Source: an uncultured Enterorhabdus sp.
GTDB taxonomy: Bacteria; Actinomycetota; Coriobacteriia; Coriobacteriales; Eggerthellaceae
Direction of reading: 5' to 3'
Length of the DNA: 49,393 nt
NCBI GenBank assembly: GCA_947649205.1
Contig: CANSQM010000019.1
Span: 1 to 49,393, forward strand
Shown: piece after piece, positions 25,272 to 34,824 of the stretch
Numbering within the stretch: the first letter of the stretch is position 1
Layout of the letters: each line of letters opens with the position of its first letter
Notes under the pieces: model-generated
The model's database searches: none
Seen by the model: only the letters and a program-made list of their open reading frames with translations
What the model was told of the DNA's origin: nothing
Position numbers and translations under genes: made by a program

Positions 25272-26711
25272 GTGGGCAATCCGCTCGCACGACTTCGCTT
25301 GGACGACCTCGCCTCATCGGTGGCGTTCCGCTTCCTCGGGCTCGGTTTCGCGTGGTCGTGGGCTTGGACGCTATGGGGCGCCCTCTCGTCCTTGACCGGC
25401 AGGAGCTCCTTCGGCATCGCCTCATCGCCCGCGTGGATCACCTCGACGACCAGCTGCATTGCCGCGCTGGCCGTGTTCGGCTGGGCCTTCGCCACCGATC
25501 GCCTCGCCCCCAGCGCGCGCTGGATTGCCGCGGCGGGACTGCTTGCAACGGGAAGTTCGGTGGCCCTCGGTGCCGGCATCCTTCTCGGAGCACCGGCCCT
25601 GCTCCATTTCCTGGGCGGCGCGGCAGCCGGCGTCGGGGCGGCCCTGCTCTATCTGCTGTGGACTTCCGCCTACGCACGGGCTCCGCGGGTGCGCAGCGAG
25701 GTGGCCATCCCCCTGTGCGCAGCCGTCACCGTACTGCCGGTTCTCGTGATCAGCGGGGCCATCCCCCTGGCATCATGGGCCTTCACCGCGGCTCTTCCCG
25801 CCCTTTCCGCCCTCATGCTCCTCTCGTTCGCGAGACAAGACGATACGCCCGATGCGCCGACAGAGCCGCCTGCGCCTTGGGCTCCCAAGGCGGCCCTCTC
25901 GACGCTGGGGGTCCCGGCCGCGGCGCTCTTTGCTTTGTACGGGCTCATCGGCACCACCTCGGGCAGCGGCAGCTTCGCGGGAGCAGGCTCGGCAGCGGCC
26001 TTCGAGGGCGTTTTCGCCTTCCTGGGCACCATTGCGGCCCTCGGCCTGGCTGTGGCGGCCCTCAACCGATCGCACGGAAGCCCATCCAATTATCTGTGTT
26101 GGGCCCTCACCATGGCAGCCATCGGCGCCCTGCTCTATCTGCAGGAGCTGGATGGGCTGCGCCTGGCCGGCGTGGCCCTCTTCCGCATTGCCGAGGTGAT
26201 GGCCTTTATCTTCGCCTTCACGTTCCCCCTCGCCCAAAGCCCCCGCATGGCTGCTCGCTGCATCACGACCATCGCCGTACTGCTCGCCGCCAGCAAGTTG
26301 GGCGATCTCGCGGGGAGCCTGATGGGCTCCATGGGCGCCGCCTGCACAGGAGCCCTCAATGAGTCCGTGCTCGTGGGGCTGCTCGCCAGTGCGGGCCTGA
26401 TCTTAAGTCTGTTCGCCAGGCCGAGCCGCACCGCACCCCGCGACATCCCCATCCCCCCTGCCATGGCCGGCGACGACACCGAAGCAGTTTGCAACGCCAT
26501 CGCCCAGACTTTCGCCCTCGCACCGCGCCAGCGCGACGTACTCGTCCACCTGGCCGCCGGCCGCACGGTGGCCCGCATCAGCCAAACGCTCACCATGTCG
26601 GAGAACACCGTCGCATCCTACGTGAAGCAAATCTATGCGCGCCTCGGCGTGCACTCGAAGCAAGAGCTCATCGACTTCGTCCAGTGCTACCGCCACACCG
26701 AGCGCCGATAA
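25272..26711 (+). CDS. Membrane-embedded LuxR-family transcriptional regulator
   Basis: A 479-residue protein with about 12 hydrophobic helices (residues 15-390) and a C-terminal LuxR helix-turn-helix at about 415-475 (FALAPRQRDVLVHLAAGRTV, then LTMSENTVASYVKQIYARLGV). GTG start with AAGGAGG four nt upstream. Same architecture as the regulator at 7317 but with low identity in the membrane half, consistent with different ligands. It is divergent from the FMN/FAD reductase pair. Confidence 0.87.
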   Translation: MGNPLARLRLDDLASSVAFRFLGLGFAWSWAWTLWGALSSLTGRSSFGIASSPAWITSTTSCIAALAVFGWAFATDRLAPSARWIAAAGLLATGSSVALGAGILLGAPALLHFLGGAAAGVGAALLYLLWTSAYARAPRVRSEVAIPLCAAVTVLPVLVISGAIPLASWAFTAALPALSALMLLSFARQDDTPDAPTEPPAPWAPKAALSTLGVPAAALFALYGLIGTTSGSGSFAGAGSAAAFEGVFAFLGTIAALGLAVAALNRSHGSPSNYLCWALTMAAIGALLYLQELDGLRLAGVALFRIAEVMAFIFAFTFPLAQSPRMAARCITTIAVLLAASKLGDLAGSLMGSMGAACTGALNESVLVGLLASAGLILSLFARPSRTAPRDIPIPPAMAGDDTEAVCNAIAQTFALAPRQRDVLVHLAAGRTVARISQTLTMSENTVASYVKQIYARLGVHSKQELIDFVQCYRHTERR

Positions 26712-26839
26712 GAGTGCGAAGCCTCGCGATCGATGGCTGCGACCCCGCCATGACCGCCGGCCGGCAGGCAGGGGCCATGGCGGCCGAAAGACCTCCGTCG
26801 GGCATTTTTCCAGGACCACGGCCTTAGCGAAGACCGCCC

Positions 26840-28540
26840 CTAGCCGAAGTGCTCCACACCGAGGCGGTCTTCCAGGGCGTTCACGATGATGCGCAGGGCC
26901 TTGATGCGAGCATAGCGCTTGTCGTCGGACTCCAGCACGATCCAGGGGGCGAAGGTGGTGGAGGTGAGGCGGAACATGTCGTTGATGGCGGCCTTGTACT
27001 GGGGATACTTCTCGCGGTTGCGCCAGTCGTCCTCGGTGATCTTCCACTGCTTGGCCGGATCCGTCTCGCGATCCTGGAAGCGGCGCAGCTGCTCCTCGGG
27101 GCTCACGTCCACCCAGAACTTCAGCAGGATGGCGCCCCAATCCACCAGGTCGTGCTCGAACTCGTTGATCTCGTCGTAGGCGCGGCTCCACTCCTCGGGA
27201 GTGGCGAAGCCCTCCACCCGCTCCACGAGCACGCGGCCGTACCAGCTCCGGTCGTACATGCCCACGTGGCCCGCCTTGGGCAGGCGCGTCCAGTAGCGCC
27301 ACAGGAAGGGATGATTCAGCTCGGGCTTGGTGGGGGCCGGCGACGGGAAGATGTTGTAGGCGCGGGCGTCGAGGGCCTGGGCCACGCGCTTGATGTTGCC
27401 GCCCTTGCCCGCGGCGTCCCAGCCCTCGTACATGAGGATGAGGGGCACCCGCTTCTGGAACATGATGTTCTCGAGGCGGAACAGGCGCGCCTGGAGGGCC
27501 CGCAGGGTCTTCTTGTAGGATTCCGGGTCGATGGCCAGGCTGTGGTCGATGAGATCGACCTGGGGATAGTCCTCAACAATGGCGAAGCGCGACTGGCGGG
27601 GCGCCAGCTCGCGGGCGGCCTCGGCCTGGGCCTTGGCCCGGGCCAACCGCATGCCGGAGAGCATCCCGCGCCCCGGGGCACCCACGCCATCGGTCATGCC
27701 GAGGGCCTCGAGGTTGAACTGGGCCTCCATCTCCGCCTGATGGGCCGAGAAGGCGCCGCGCAGGGCGTCGTTGGCCTCCTTCTGGCGCAGCCCCTGCTCC
27801 AGGGCCTCCACCAGCGTGCGGGCGATGGTGAGATTCGTGCGGCGCTTGTCCTCCCCGTTGAGCAGCACCCAGGGGGCGAAGGGGTAGTCGCTGCGCTCCA
27901 GCAGACGGTCGTACAGCTCGTAGGCGGCCTCGTAGCCGTGGTGGCTGTGCAGCTTCTTGTCGGTGACGCGCCAGCGGGTGGCCGGGTCATCGTGAAGGCT
28001 GCGCAAGCGCTTCACCTGGGCTTCCTTGGTCATGTGCACGAAGAACTTCACGACGATATAGCCGTCGGCGGTCAGCTGCCGCTCGAAGTCGTAGATGGAA
28101 TCGAGGTAGTGGCGCTCCTCTTCCTTGGGCAGCAGCAGCTTGGCCGGGGCGTTGTACAGCATGTGCTGGATGACCGCCGAGTACCATCCGCGGTCGTAGA
28201 AGGTGATGGAGTTGCGCTCGCCGAGGGCCTTCCAGAAGTCCTGCATGATGGGATAGTAGCCCGTCACGCCCCATTCGCGACCGGCGAACTCGCGGGCATC
28301 GGGGTCGAGGTCGAGTCCGACGTAGACGCCCGTGGAGCGTGCATCGAGGTTGTACATGAGGTCGGAGATGCGACTGCCCTTGCCGGCGCCGTTCCAACCC
28401 TCGAACAGCACGACGAGGCCCACGCCGGCGTTGTGGGCCTGCTGCTGCAGCACGACGAGTTGCTCGATGAGGGCATCCCATTCCTGCTTGTACTCGGCCT
28501 TGGGCAGCTTCTTCTGGTTGAAGTCGATGGTCTCCAGCAT
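26840..28540 (-). CDS. pap: Polyphosphate:AMP phosphotransferase (two fused PPK2 domains)
   Basis: A 566-residue enzyme made of two PPK2 domains. It would transfer phosphate from polyphosphate to AMP, giving ADP. Domain 1 (about residues 10-265) has Walker A FEGWNGAGKGS and FYDRGWYSAV. Domain 2 (about 310-560) has YEGWDAAGKGG, MYDRSWYGRVLVERVEGFAT and a lid region DRETDPAKQWKITEDDW. In class II enzymes only the second domain is catalytic; here both P-loops look intact. GAAGGAG precedes the ATG. It lies 26 bp downstream of ppk1 in the same operon, which couples polyphosphate synthesis and use. The 128-bp gap after it (26712-26839) shows no clear feature. Confidence 0.93.
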   Translation of the reverse strand: MLETIDFNQKKLPKAEYKQEWDALIEQLVVLQQQAHNAGVGLVVLFEGWNGAGKGSRISDLMYNLDARSTGVYVGLDLDPDAREFAGREWGVTGYYPIMQDFWKALGERNSITFYDRGWYSAVIQHMLYNAPAKLLLPKEEERHYLDSIYDFERQLTADGYIVVKFFVHMTKEAQVKRLRSLHDDPATRWRVTDKKLHSHHGYEAAYELYDRLLERSDYPFAPWVLLNGEDKRRTNLTIARTLVEALEQGLRQKEANDALRGAFSAHQAEMEAQFNLEALGMTDGVGAPGRGMLSGMRLARAKAQAEAARELAPRQSRFAIVEDYPQVDLIDHSLAIDPESYKKTLRALQARLFRLENIMFQKRVPLILMYEGWDAAGKGGNIKRVAQALDARAYNIFPSPAPTKPELNHPFLWRYWTRLPKAGHVGMYDRSWYGRVLVERVEGFATPEEWSRAYDEINEFEHDLVDWGAILLKFWVDVSPEEQLRRFQDRETDPAKQWKITEDDWRNREKYPQYKAAINDMFRLTSTTFAPWIVLESDDKRYARIKALRIIVNALEDRLGVEHFG

Positions 28541-28566
28541 GCCGGAGGCTCCTTCCTCGGTGGTCT

Positions 28567-31500
28567 CTATCCGAACAGCAGCTTCAGCAGACGTCCGAAG
28601 ATCCCCAGCTTCTTCGGGGTCGCCGGCACGATCTCGGCTCCCACCAGTTCCGTCGGCAGCGGCTCGCGTCCCGTCGCCGCGGAGGGGCTCGTCGGATCGA
28701 CGACCTCCGCGGCCGGCACAAAAGGGTCGGGCTCCGCTTTTGCCGGAGAAGCGGCGGCACGGGGCTGGGCGGCCTGCGGTGCGGAAGCTGCCTGCGGCGT
28801 GTCGGGAGCCGGGGCGGTCGCGACGGGCTGCGGCGCGGACGCCGGTTGCGACGGCGCGGAGGCCGCGGCGGTCACGGCAGGTTGCGGCTCCGGGGTGTCC
28901 AGGGCCGCAGGGACGGCCGCATCGCCGGCGGCCGGGGAGGGCGATGCCTCGGGCTGAGACGTGCCGGCCAGGGACGGGTCGGCGGCCAGCACAGAGCGCA
29001 GGATGGCCTCGAACTCGGGAGTGACGGGCGCCCCGGCCGCGGCCACGGCTGCCACCGCCGCCGAATCCGGCAGCGGGTCCAGGGGCGCAGCGGGCTCAGG
29101 AGCCTCAGAAGCGAGGGCAGGATCGGCGACCGCCGCGGGCTCGACTGCGGCCTCGGGGACGACAGCGGGAACGGCAGACGCAGAAGCTTCAGAAGAGGCC
29201 TCGGGAGCGGCCCCAGGCGCAGCGACGGCCACGGGTTCGGAAGCGGGCGCGGGCTCCACCGACGACGGTTCAGGCTCTATCTCTGGCTGCGGGGCAACCT
29301 TCTCCACCCGCGGGGGCGCGGCGTGCTTGCCCACCTTCTCCACGGGCGCATCCGCCCGAGCATCTGCGGGCGCCGACGTCTTCCCCGCCACCGACGCCGC
29401 CGGTGCAGGGTGCAGCGCGGCGAGCACCGAAGCCGCCGAGGCTCCGGCTGCCACAGCCAAGGTCTCCGCAGCCGAGACGCCGGCAACGGCACCGGCCACC
29501 TCCGGGGCGACCGCCGCGACCGGCTCCGCGACTTCACTCGCCTCCGCCGTCGGCGTCTTCCCGACAGCGACCGCTGCCACAGTCCCAACGGCCCCAACGG
29601 CCGCAGCCCCAACGGCCGCGACGGCCGCATCTTCCGCGACCGGCGCCGCCGCAACCGCCACGGGCGCCTCCGGGGCCACGCTCTCGCGGGCCACGAACTC
29701 AGCCTCCTCCTCGGTGACGACGGGCGCTTTCGGGGCCGAGGCCGTCACAGGGCCGAGGGGGAACACCACGCGGTGCTCCTCGCCCGCGTTGGCCTCGCGG
29801 CGAGCGGCCAGCTCAGCGGCGGCCAGGCGCATGCGCTGGGCCTCGGCGATGAGGTACTTCTGGGAATCGAACAGCTCCACGTTCCCCTCGCAGTCGCGCT
29901 CGGCGAAGAAGCTGAGGGGCGTGTAGGAGCCGTCGGGCAGAAGCTCGCGCAGCTTCGCCGTGTCCGACCAGCTGATATCGAGGTAGCCGAGCACCTGCTC
30001 GCGCAGGGTGTCGTTCAGCACGGGCCAGGCGATCTCGATGCGCTTGTCCATGTTGCGGGTCATGAGGTCGGCGCTCGACAGGTAGATGGTGCAGCTCTCC
30101 CGCGGGCCGAAGCCGTAGATGCGGCTGTGCTCGAGCAGCTGGCCCACGATGGACACCTCGCGCACGTGGTCGGTGTAGCCGGGCACGCCGGGCAGGATGC
30201 AGGAGATGCCGCGCACGAACAGGTGCGTCTCCACCCCGGCCTGAGAGGCCTCCACCAGCTTGTCGATGACCTCCTTGTCGGTGATGGAGTTCGTCTTGAA
30301 GAACAGCCCCGAGGGCTTCCCGGCCTTCGCCAGGGCGATCTGCTCGTCGATGCCGCGCAGGATGTTCTGCTTGATCATGAGCGGCGCCACCCAGAGGGTG
30401 TCGTAGTTGTCCGACGTGTTCTCCAGGGCCATGTTGCGGAAGAAGTCGGCCGCGTCGGCGCCGATGCGGGCGTCGGTGGTGATGAAGGAGAAGTCGGTGT
30501 AGAGCTTCGCTGTCTTCTCGTTGTAGTTGCCCGTGCCGAGCTGAGTGATGTGCTGGAGCCCGTCCTCGGTCTGGCGCGTGATGGTGCAGATCTTCGAGTG
30601 CACCTTGAAGTTGCGGAACCCGTAGATGACGTGGCAGCCGGCCGCCTCGAAGCGCTGGGACCACTCGATGTTGTTCGATTCGTCGAAGCGGGCCCGCAGC
30701 TCGAACAGGGCCGTGACCTCCTTGCCGTTCTCGGCCGCGGCAATGAGGGCCTCGGCGAGGTGCGACTGGCTGGCCAGGCGGTACAGGGTGATCTTGATGG
30801 AGATGACCGCCGGGTCGTTGGCCGCCTCGTGGAGCAGGCGCACGAAGGCATCCATGGACTGATAGGGGTAGGACAGCAGCACCTCCCGCTCGCTCACCTG
30901 CTCGATGATGGAGCGATTGCGGTCCAGGCATGCCGGCCACTGGGGAGCGAAGGGCTTCTGGGTGAGCTCCGCGCGGCGCTCGGGCGCCAGGCGAGAGCCG
31001 AGGCCCCAGGTGTAGCCCATGTTCAGGGGCACGCTCGTCACGAACAGCTGGTGCTCGGACAGGCCCAGCTTGTCCAGCAGCAGCTGCTTCACCGTGCGCG
31101 AGAGGGGCCGCTCGCTTTCCAGGCGCACAGGGGCCAGGCGGCTGCGCTTCTTGAGAATGCGCTTCATGTGCTCGCGATAGTCCTCGCCCTGCTCCTCGGC
31201 GCCTTCGGTGGCGTCCAGGTCGGCGTTGCGCGTGACGCAGACGATGTTGGTGTGCTTCACCGTGTACATGGAGAAGATCTCGGGCACCCACATCTCGATG
31301 GCGTGCTCCACGAGCATGAAGGAGAGCCCCTCGCCGGGCAGGGCGATGACCCGGTCGGTCTGGCGCGGCAGCGGGATGATGCCCAAAGTCACGCCCTCGG
31401 CCCCCAGGTTCTTCGACTGCTTGCGCTCCCCCTTCTCGACACGCTCGGCCTTCTCGGCCTTGGCCCGGGCCTTCTCCTCCTTGGTCTTCTTCACCTTCGG

Positions 31501-32046
31501 GGGCGCCTGCTCGTCCAGGCGCACGATGATGTAGAGGCCGCCGTTCTCCAGGTGGGGGAAGGGGTGGCGCGCGTTCACGATCTGGGGGGAGAGGAAGGGC
31601 AGCACGTTGTCAGCCATGTAATCGTCGAGGAAGACAAGCTGCTCGTCGGTGAGCCGGTCCTTGCGCACCTGGCGGATGCCCTCGCGGGCCAGCAGGTCGT
31701 TGAGGTGCTGGTAGGTTTCCTCGTAATAGGGGTACAGCTCGTGGCACCGCTCGTAGATGGCGTCGAGCTGCTCGGCGGGGGTCATGCCGGACTTCGGGTC
31801 GATGATTGACTTCTTCAGCAGCGCCAAGTCGCCCAGAGAGCCCACGCGCACCATGAAGAACTCCTGGAGGTTGCTCCAGAAGATGGAGATGAAGTTCAAA
31901 CGCTCCAGCAGGGGCACCGTGGGATCGGCCCCCTGGTCGAGCACCCGCTTGTTGAAGTCGAGCCACGACAGCTCGCGGTTCTGCATATAGGGGGGCTTCG
32001 CCACGGTGGTGGCAGTTGTTGCGTCCTTCGATGCCTGCTGGGTCAT
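28567..32046 (-). CDS. ppk1: Polyphosphate kinase 1 with a very long low-complexity C-terminal tail
   Basis: PPK1 makes polyphosphate from ATP at the membrane. Residues 20-760 are a complete enzyme: N-domain from MQNRELSWLDFNKRVL, the two phospholipase-D-like halves, the autophosphorylated His in FKVHSKICTITR (His 483) and the second His in LEHSRIYGFG (His 640). A Lys/Glu-rich insertion lies at about 183-213. Normal PPK1 ends near residue 690-750. Here a tail of about 395 residues follows, almost only Ala, Pro, Val, Glu and Ser, ending in a short basic amphipathic helix PKKLGIFGRLLKLLFG. The frame stays open through the tail and the end has a clean stop 26 bp before pap, so this is not a frameshift. 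The helix could bind membrane or polyphosphate granules (inference). Confidence 0.94.
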   Translation of the reverse strand: MTQQASKDATTATTVAKPPYMQNRELSWLDFNKRVLDQGADPTVPLLERLNFISIFWSNLQEFFMVRVGSLGDLALLKKSIIDPKSGMTPAEQLDAIYERCHELYPYYEETYQHLNDLLAREGIRQVRKDRLTDEQLVFLDDYMADNVLPFLSPQIVNARHPFPHLENGGLYIIVRLDEQAPPKVKKTKEEKARAKAEKAERVEKGERKQSKNLGAEGVTLGIIPLPRQTDRVIALPGEGLSFMLVEHAIEMWVPEIFSMYTVKHTNIVCVTRNADLDATEGAEEQGEDYREHMKRILKKRSRLAPVRLESERPLSRTVKQLLLDKLGLSEHQLFVTSVPLNMGYTWGLGSRLAPERRAELTQKPFAPQWPACLDRNRSIIEQVSEREVLLSYPYQSMDAFVRLLHEAANDPAVISIKITLYRLASQSHLAEALIAAAENGKEVTALFELRARFDESNNIEWSQRFEAAGCHVIYGFRNFKVHSKICTITRQTEDGLQHITQLGTGNYNEKTAKLYTDFSFITTDARIGADAADFFRNMALENTSDNYDTLWVAPLMIKQNILRGIDEQIALAKAGKPSGLFFKTNSITDKEVIDKLVEASQAGVETHLFVRGISCILPGVPGYTDHVREVSIVGQLLEHSRIYGFGPRESCTIYLSSADLMTRNMDKRIEIAWPVLNDTLREQVLGYLDISWSDTAKLRELLPDGSYTPLSFFAERDCEGNVELFDSQKYLIAEAQRMRLAAAELAARREANAGEEHRVVFPLGPVTASAPKAPVVTEEEAEFVARESVAPEAPVAVAAAPVAEDAAVAAVGAAAVGAVGTVAAVAVGKTPTAEASEVAEPVAAVAPEVAGAVAGVSAAETLAVAAGASAASVLAALHPAPAASVAGKTSAPADARADAPVEKVGKHAAPPRVEKVAPQPEIEPEPSSVEPAPASEPVAVAAPGAAPEASSEASASAVPAVVPEAAVEPAAVADPALASEAPEPAAPLDPLPDSAAVAAVAAAGAPVTPEFEAILRSVLAADPSLAGTSQPEASPSPAAGDAAVPAALDTPEPQPAVTAAASAPSQPASAPQPVATAPAPDTPQAASAPQAAQPRAAASPAKAEPDPFVPAAEVVDPTSPSAATGREPLPTELVGAEIVPATPKKLGIFGRLLKLLFG

Positions 32047-32074
32047 GAGCCTGCGCCTCCCCTGTCCTTAACCG

Positions 32075-32105
32075 AAAAAAACGTGCCGCACGCCAAAAAC
32101 GTGCG
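32075..32105 (-). terminator. Intrinsic terminator between the Rpn-type gene and ppk1
   Basis: Minus strand CGCACG-TTTTTGG-CGTGCG, then GGCACG and TTTTTTT. It lies 100 nt past the stop of the Rpn-type nuclease and 30 nt before ppk1. A TAGAAT box with TTGCCG upstream (spacing 19) lies on the minus strand just before the hairpin at about 32115-32120. If that is the ppk1 promoter, the hairpin would be an attenuator in its leader. Confidence 0.7.
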
Positions 32106-32202
32106 ACCCTATTATTCTACCACTGGATAGTCCGCAGACGGCAAATGAGCAGGGAAATAGCGAAGGTTCCAGAGAGGGGTCAAAGGAATGGGGAAGATAC
32201 CG

Positions 32203-33015
32203 CTATCGGGAAACGCTCAGCCCAAACTCCTCCATCAGTCTGTTCCGGCAGGCGGCATCCTCCGATGCCCGACGCACGTCGTCGATGCGACCGGCATCCA
32301 GCAGAATGGTCACGAGCTCCCCGAACTGGCCCATACCTTCTTCGAGGCCTTCCTTGCGCCCATCGGCTTTCGCCTGTCGACAACGCATTTCGGTATCTTG
32401 CTCATAGGTAAGCACTCTCGTCACCCACTCCCGATCCTGGTTGTACCTCTCGACGAGCGAATCGATCTGACGGGACAGCGCCCCGCTCACCTGCTCCGTT
32501 CGCACGTAGTGTAGCACATCCCGCAGCACGGGGTCGGCGATGCGGTCCGCCGCCGAGGCGTTCAGAACGATCCAGTGGGAGTCGTCGCCGATGGGCACCT
32601 CGGCGGCCTCGAGGCACGTGCGCTCGATGGTGTAGAGGGGCATCCCGGCCCCGAGGAAATCGGTGGCCCCGATGAAGATGACGAAGCTCTCGAGCAGCTG
32701 CCCGCAGCCCTCCCCCTCCCCGAGTTCCGTCGCGTCGATGGCCGCCTGGTAGCAGCGCAGCCGCCGTCCGATATGACGCTCGCGGGCCAGCTGCATCTCG
32801 ACATCGTACACGCGGCCGTCCTCACGGGCGAACACGTCCATACGAATACCCCGGCTCGCCGCCGCCGGCTCCATGGCCTGCTCGGCATTGAGGTAGCGTA
32901 TCTCGCCTATGGGGGTGCCGAGCACGGCGCTCAGCACCTGACGGCATATCTCTTCCTGGCACATAACGCGGTTGAACATCCAGCGGTTCGAGAACTTCAG
33001 GCTTCTCTGGGACAT
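32203..33015 (-). CDS. Rpn/PD-(D/E)XK-family recombination-promoting nuclease
   Basis: A 270-residue member of the Rpn (transposase_31-like) family. The nuclease core is visible: IRMDVFAREDGRVYDVEMQL at about residues 57-76 fits the PD-(D/E)XK pattern with Asp and the Glu-x-Gln pair. The rest shows the family layout: N-terminal FSNRWMFNRVMCQEEICRQV, middle RCYQAAIDATEL, and a Lys/Gly/Glu-rich C-terminus GRKEGLEEGMGQFGELV. Such proteins nick or cut DNA and promote RecA-independent recombination; many are mobile but do not carry transposon ends. AAGGAG precedes the ATG at 33015. A lone gene flanked by terminators. Confidence 0.85.
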   Translation of the reverse strand: MSQRSLKFSNRWMFNRVMCQEEICRQVLSAVLGTPIGEIRYLNAEQAMEPAAASRGIRMDVFAREDGRVYDVEMQLARERHIGRRLRCYQAAIDATELGEGEGCGQLLESFVIFIGATDFLGAGMPLYTIERTCLEAAEVPIGDDSHWIVLNASAADRIADPVLRDVLHYVRTEQVSGALSRQIDSLVERYNQDREWVTRVLTYEQDTEMRCRQAKADGRKEGLEEGMGQFGELVTILLDAGRIDDVRRASEDAACRNRLMEEFGLSVSR

Positions 33016-33187
33016 GGCGGGCTCCTTCGGCGGCGATAGAGGAATGTCCCTAGCCTACGCTCCCAGAACCGCACTTATGTCGCGGGAAAACCGCACCTCG
33101 CTCCCGCCGCAAACCGTGCCCGCGTCGCCCTACACCGTCCTCAATTCTCGGCAGCATCGCCCGCGCCTCAGCATGACCTTACCCCAC

Positions 33188-33225
33188 GAAAAAGCACCCC
33201 GTCACACGAACTGCGGCGGGGCGCT
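33188..33225 (-). terminator. Intrinsic terminator of the NSS transporter gene
   Basis: Minus strand AGCGCCCCG pairs with CGGGGTGCT (one G-T pair), followed by TTTTTCG, about 90 nt past the transporter stop. The remaining 33016-33187 stretch, up to the start of the Rpn-type gene, shows no gene or clear signal. Confidence 0.7.
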
Positions 33226-33315
33226 CCAACGACAAGGCTAGAATGCCTCCTTGCGAAACCCGAGCCAACAGGAGCCGCGGAAGCCCGAGTTCGCCCGAGG
33301 CCAACCATCACCATC

Positions 33316-34734
33316 CTACCCGATGCCGCCGTAGAAGATGCCGAGGACGATGACCAGCGCGGTGATGCCCACGAAGACGTAGCGAGTGAACACATTGAAC
33401 CACGGGCCCAGGGGCTTGGCGCGGCCCAGTTCCGCCTGCTGCTTCGCGAAGCCGCGGGGGCAGACCCAGAAGAACATGATAGCCGCCAAGAACGCCCCCA
33501 CGGGAATGACGTAGATGGAGATGACGTCCATCCAGTCGCTCACCGAGCTGCCGTTCTCTAGGAACAGACCCACGGCCACGGCCAGCACGGCCACCACGGC
33601 CACCGAGGCGACACGGGACAGGCCCGCCTGCTCCTGCAGCGCCTCCACCGGTGCCTCGAACAGGTTCATGAGGCTCGTAATGGCGGCGAACACCACGGCC
33701 ACGAACAGGATGATGGCGAAGATGCCGCCGAAGGGCATCTCCTGGAACACCTGGGCCAGGGTGATGAACAGCAGCGGCGGTCCCGAGGACACGTCCAATC
33801 CGAAGGCGAACACCGCCGGCACCACCACGCAGGCGGCCACGAGGCCGGCAATGGTATCGAAGATGGCAACGTTCTTCGCCGCATCCACCACGTCAACGTC
33901 CTTCTTGAGGTAGCTGCCGTACACGAGCGTGCCGCAGCCGGCCAGCGACAGGCTGAAGAACGCCTGGCCCAGGGCGTACACCCAGGTGGTGGGGTTCAGC
34001 AGCGCCTCCCAGCGGGGCACGAGCAGGTACATATAGCCCGCGTCGGCCCCGGGCAGCGTGGCCACGCGAATGGCGATGATGACGAACAGCACGAAGAACA
34101 GGGGCATGAGCACCTTGTTCACACGCTCGATGCCCCGGGACACGCCCAGGATCATGATGCCGAAGGTGATGGCCAGACCCAGCAGGTGGAAGCCCACGTT
34201 GCCGAAATCGGACGCGATGCCGCCGAAGAAGGCCCCCATGTCCGTCTGGGCCATGAGCTCGCCGGACAGCGACGAGAACAGGTAGTGGCACGCCCAGCCG
34301 AGCACGACGGCATAGCCGATGGCGATGGCCAGCGACCCCAGGGTGGGAATGAGCCCGATGATCTTGCCGATACGGCTGCCGCCCTTCACGCCGCGCATCT
34401 CCATGGCCCGCCCGAAGGCACCCATAGGGCCGGTGCCCATGGCACGGCCGAAGGCCATCTCTCCGATCACGCCCGTGAAGCCGAGCAGCGCCACGAAGAT
34501 GAGGTACGGGATGAGGAAGGCCGCGCCGCCCAACTGGGCCACGCGGTAGGGGAACAGCCAGATGTTGGCCATGCCCACGGCGCTGCCCACGCAGGCCAGG
34601 ATGAACCCGGTGTGGGTGGCCCAAGTGTCGCGCTTGCGACCGCCCCGGCCGGTGTTGCCGGCCGCCGTCGGCTCCTCGCCGACCTCCATGGCCCGCGCCT
34701 CTTCCGCAATGATGTTGTCGCCTCTGTTCGCCAC
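33316..34734 (-). CDS. Neurotransmitter:sodium symporter family (NSS/SNF) amino-acid transporter
   Basis: A 472-residue membrane protein with about 11-12 helices. The first helix carries the unwound substrate/sodium site ILACVGSAVGMANIWLFPYR and GGAAFLIPYLIF, a signature of the LeuT/MhsT family. GEMAFGRAMGTGPMGAFGRA, FFSLSLAGCGTLVYGSYL and AITSLMNLFEAPVEALQE match helices 2, 6 and 8. It should import an amino acid with sodium; the substrate cannot be told, but prokaryotic members with this length often take up hydrophobic amino acids. GTG start at 34734, with AAGGAGG six nt upstream. Monocistronic. Confidence 0.9.
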   Translation of the reverse strand: MANRGDNIIAEEARAMEVGEEPTAAGNTGRGGRKRDTWATHTGFILACVGSAVGMANIWLFPYRVAQLGGAAFLIPYLIFVALLGFTGVIGEMAFGRAMGTGPMGAFGRAMEMRGVKGGSRIGKIIGLIPTLGSLAIAIGYAVVLGWACHYLFSSLSGELMAQTDMGAFFGGIASDFGNVGFHLLGLAITFGIMILGVSRGIERVNKVLMPLFFVLFVIIAIRVATLPGADAGYMYLLVPRWEALLNPTTWVYALGQAFFSLSLAGCGTLVYGSYLKKDVDVVDAAKNVAIFDTIAGLVAACVVVPAVFAFGLDVSSGPPLLFITLAQVFQEMPFGGIFAIILFVAVVFAAITSLMNLFEAPVEALQEQAGLSRVASVAVVAVLAVAVGLFLENGSSVSDWMDVISIYVIPVGAFLAAIMFFWVCPRGFAKQQAELGRAKPLGPWFNVFTRYVFVGITALVIVLGIFYGGIG

Positions 34735-34757
34735 AGCGCCCTCCTTGAGAAATACGT

Positions 34758-34794
34758 GCTCCCCATCATAGCGAAAGAAGCCGTGATGGGGAGC
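34758..34794 (-). terminator. Hairpin after the ABC-2 operon
   Basis: GCTCCCCATCA (34758-34768) / TGATGGGGAGC (34784-34794), a perfect 11-bp stem with a 15-nt loop, 31 nt past the permease stop. The T-tract is weak on the minus strand (ATTTCTC) and better on the plus strand (AATTTTCC). Confidence 0.55.
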
Positions 34795-34824
34795 GGAATT
34801 TTCCAGAAGGCGCGGGCTCGCCCC

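Noticed and set aside
28846..31809. A 987-codon plus-strand frame across ppk1
   Set aside because: Antisense to a well-supported gene, Arg/Gly-rich composition, no homology-like motifs.
32203..33015. Insertion sequence around the Rpn-type gene
   Set aside because: No terminal inverted repeats or target-site duplication seen; Rpn proteins often occur without transposon ends.
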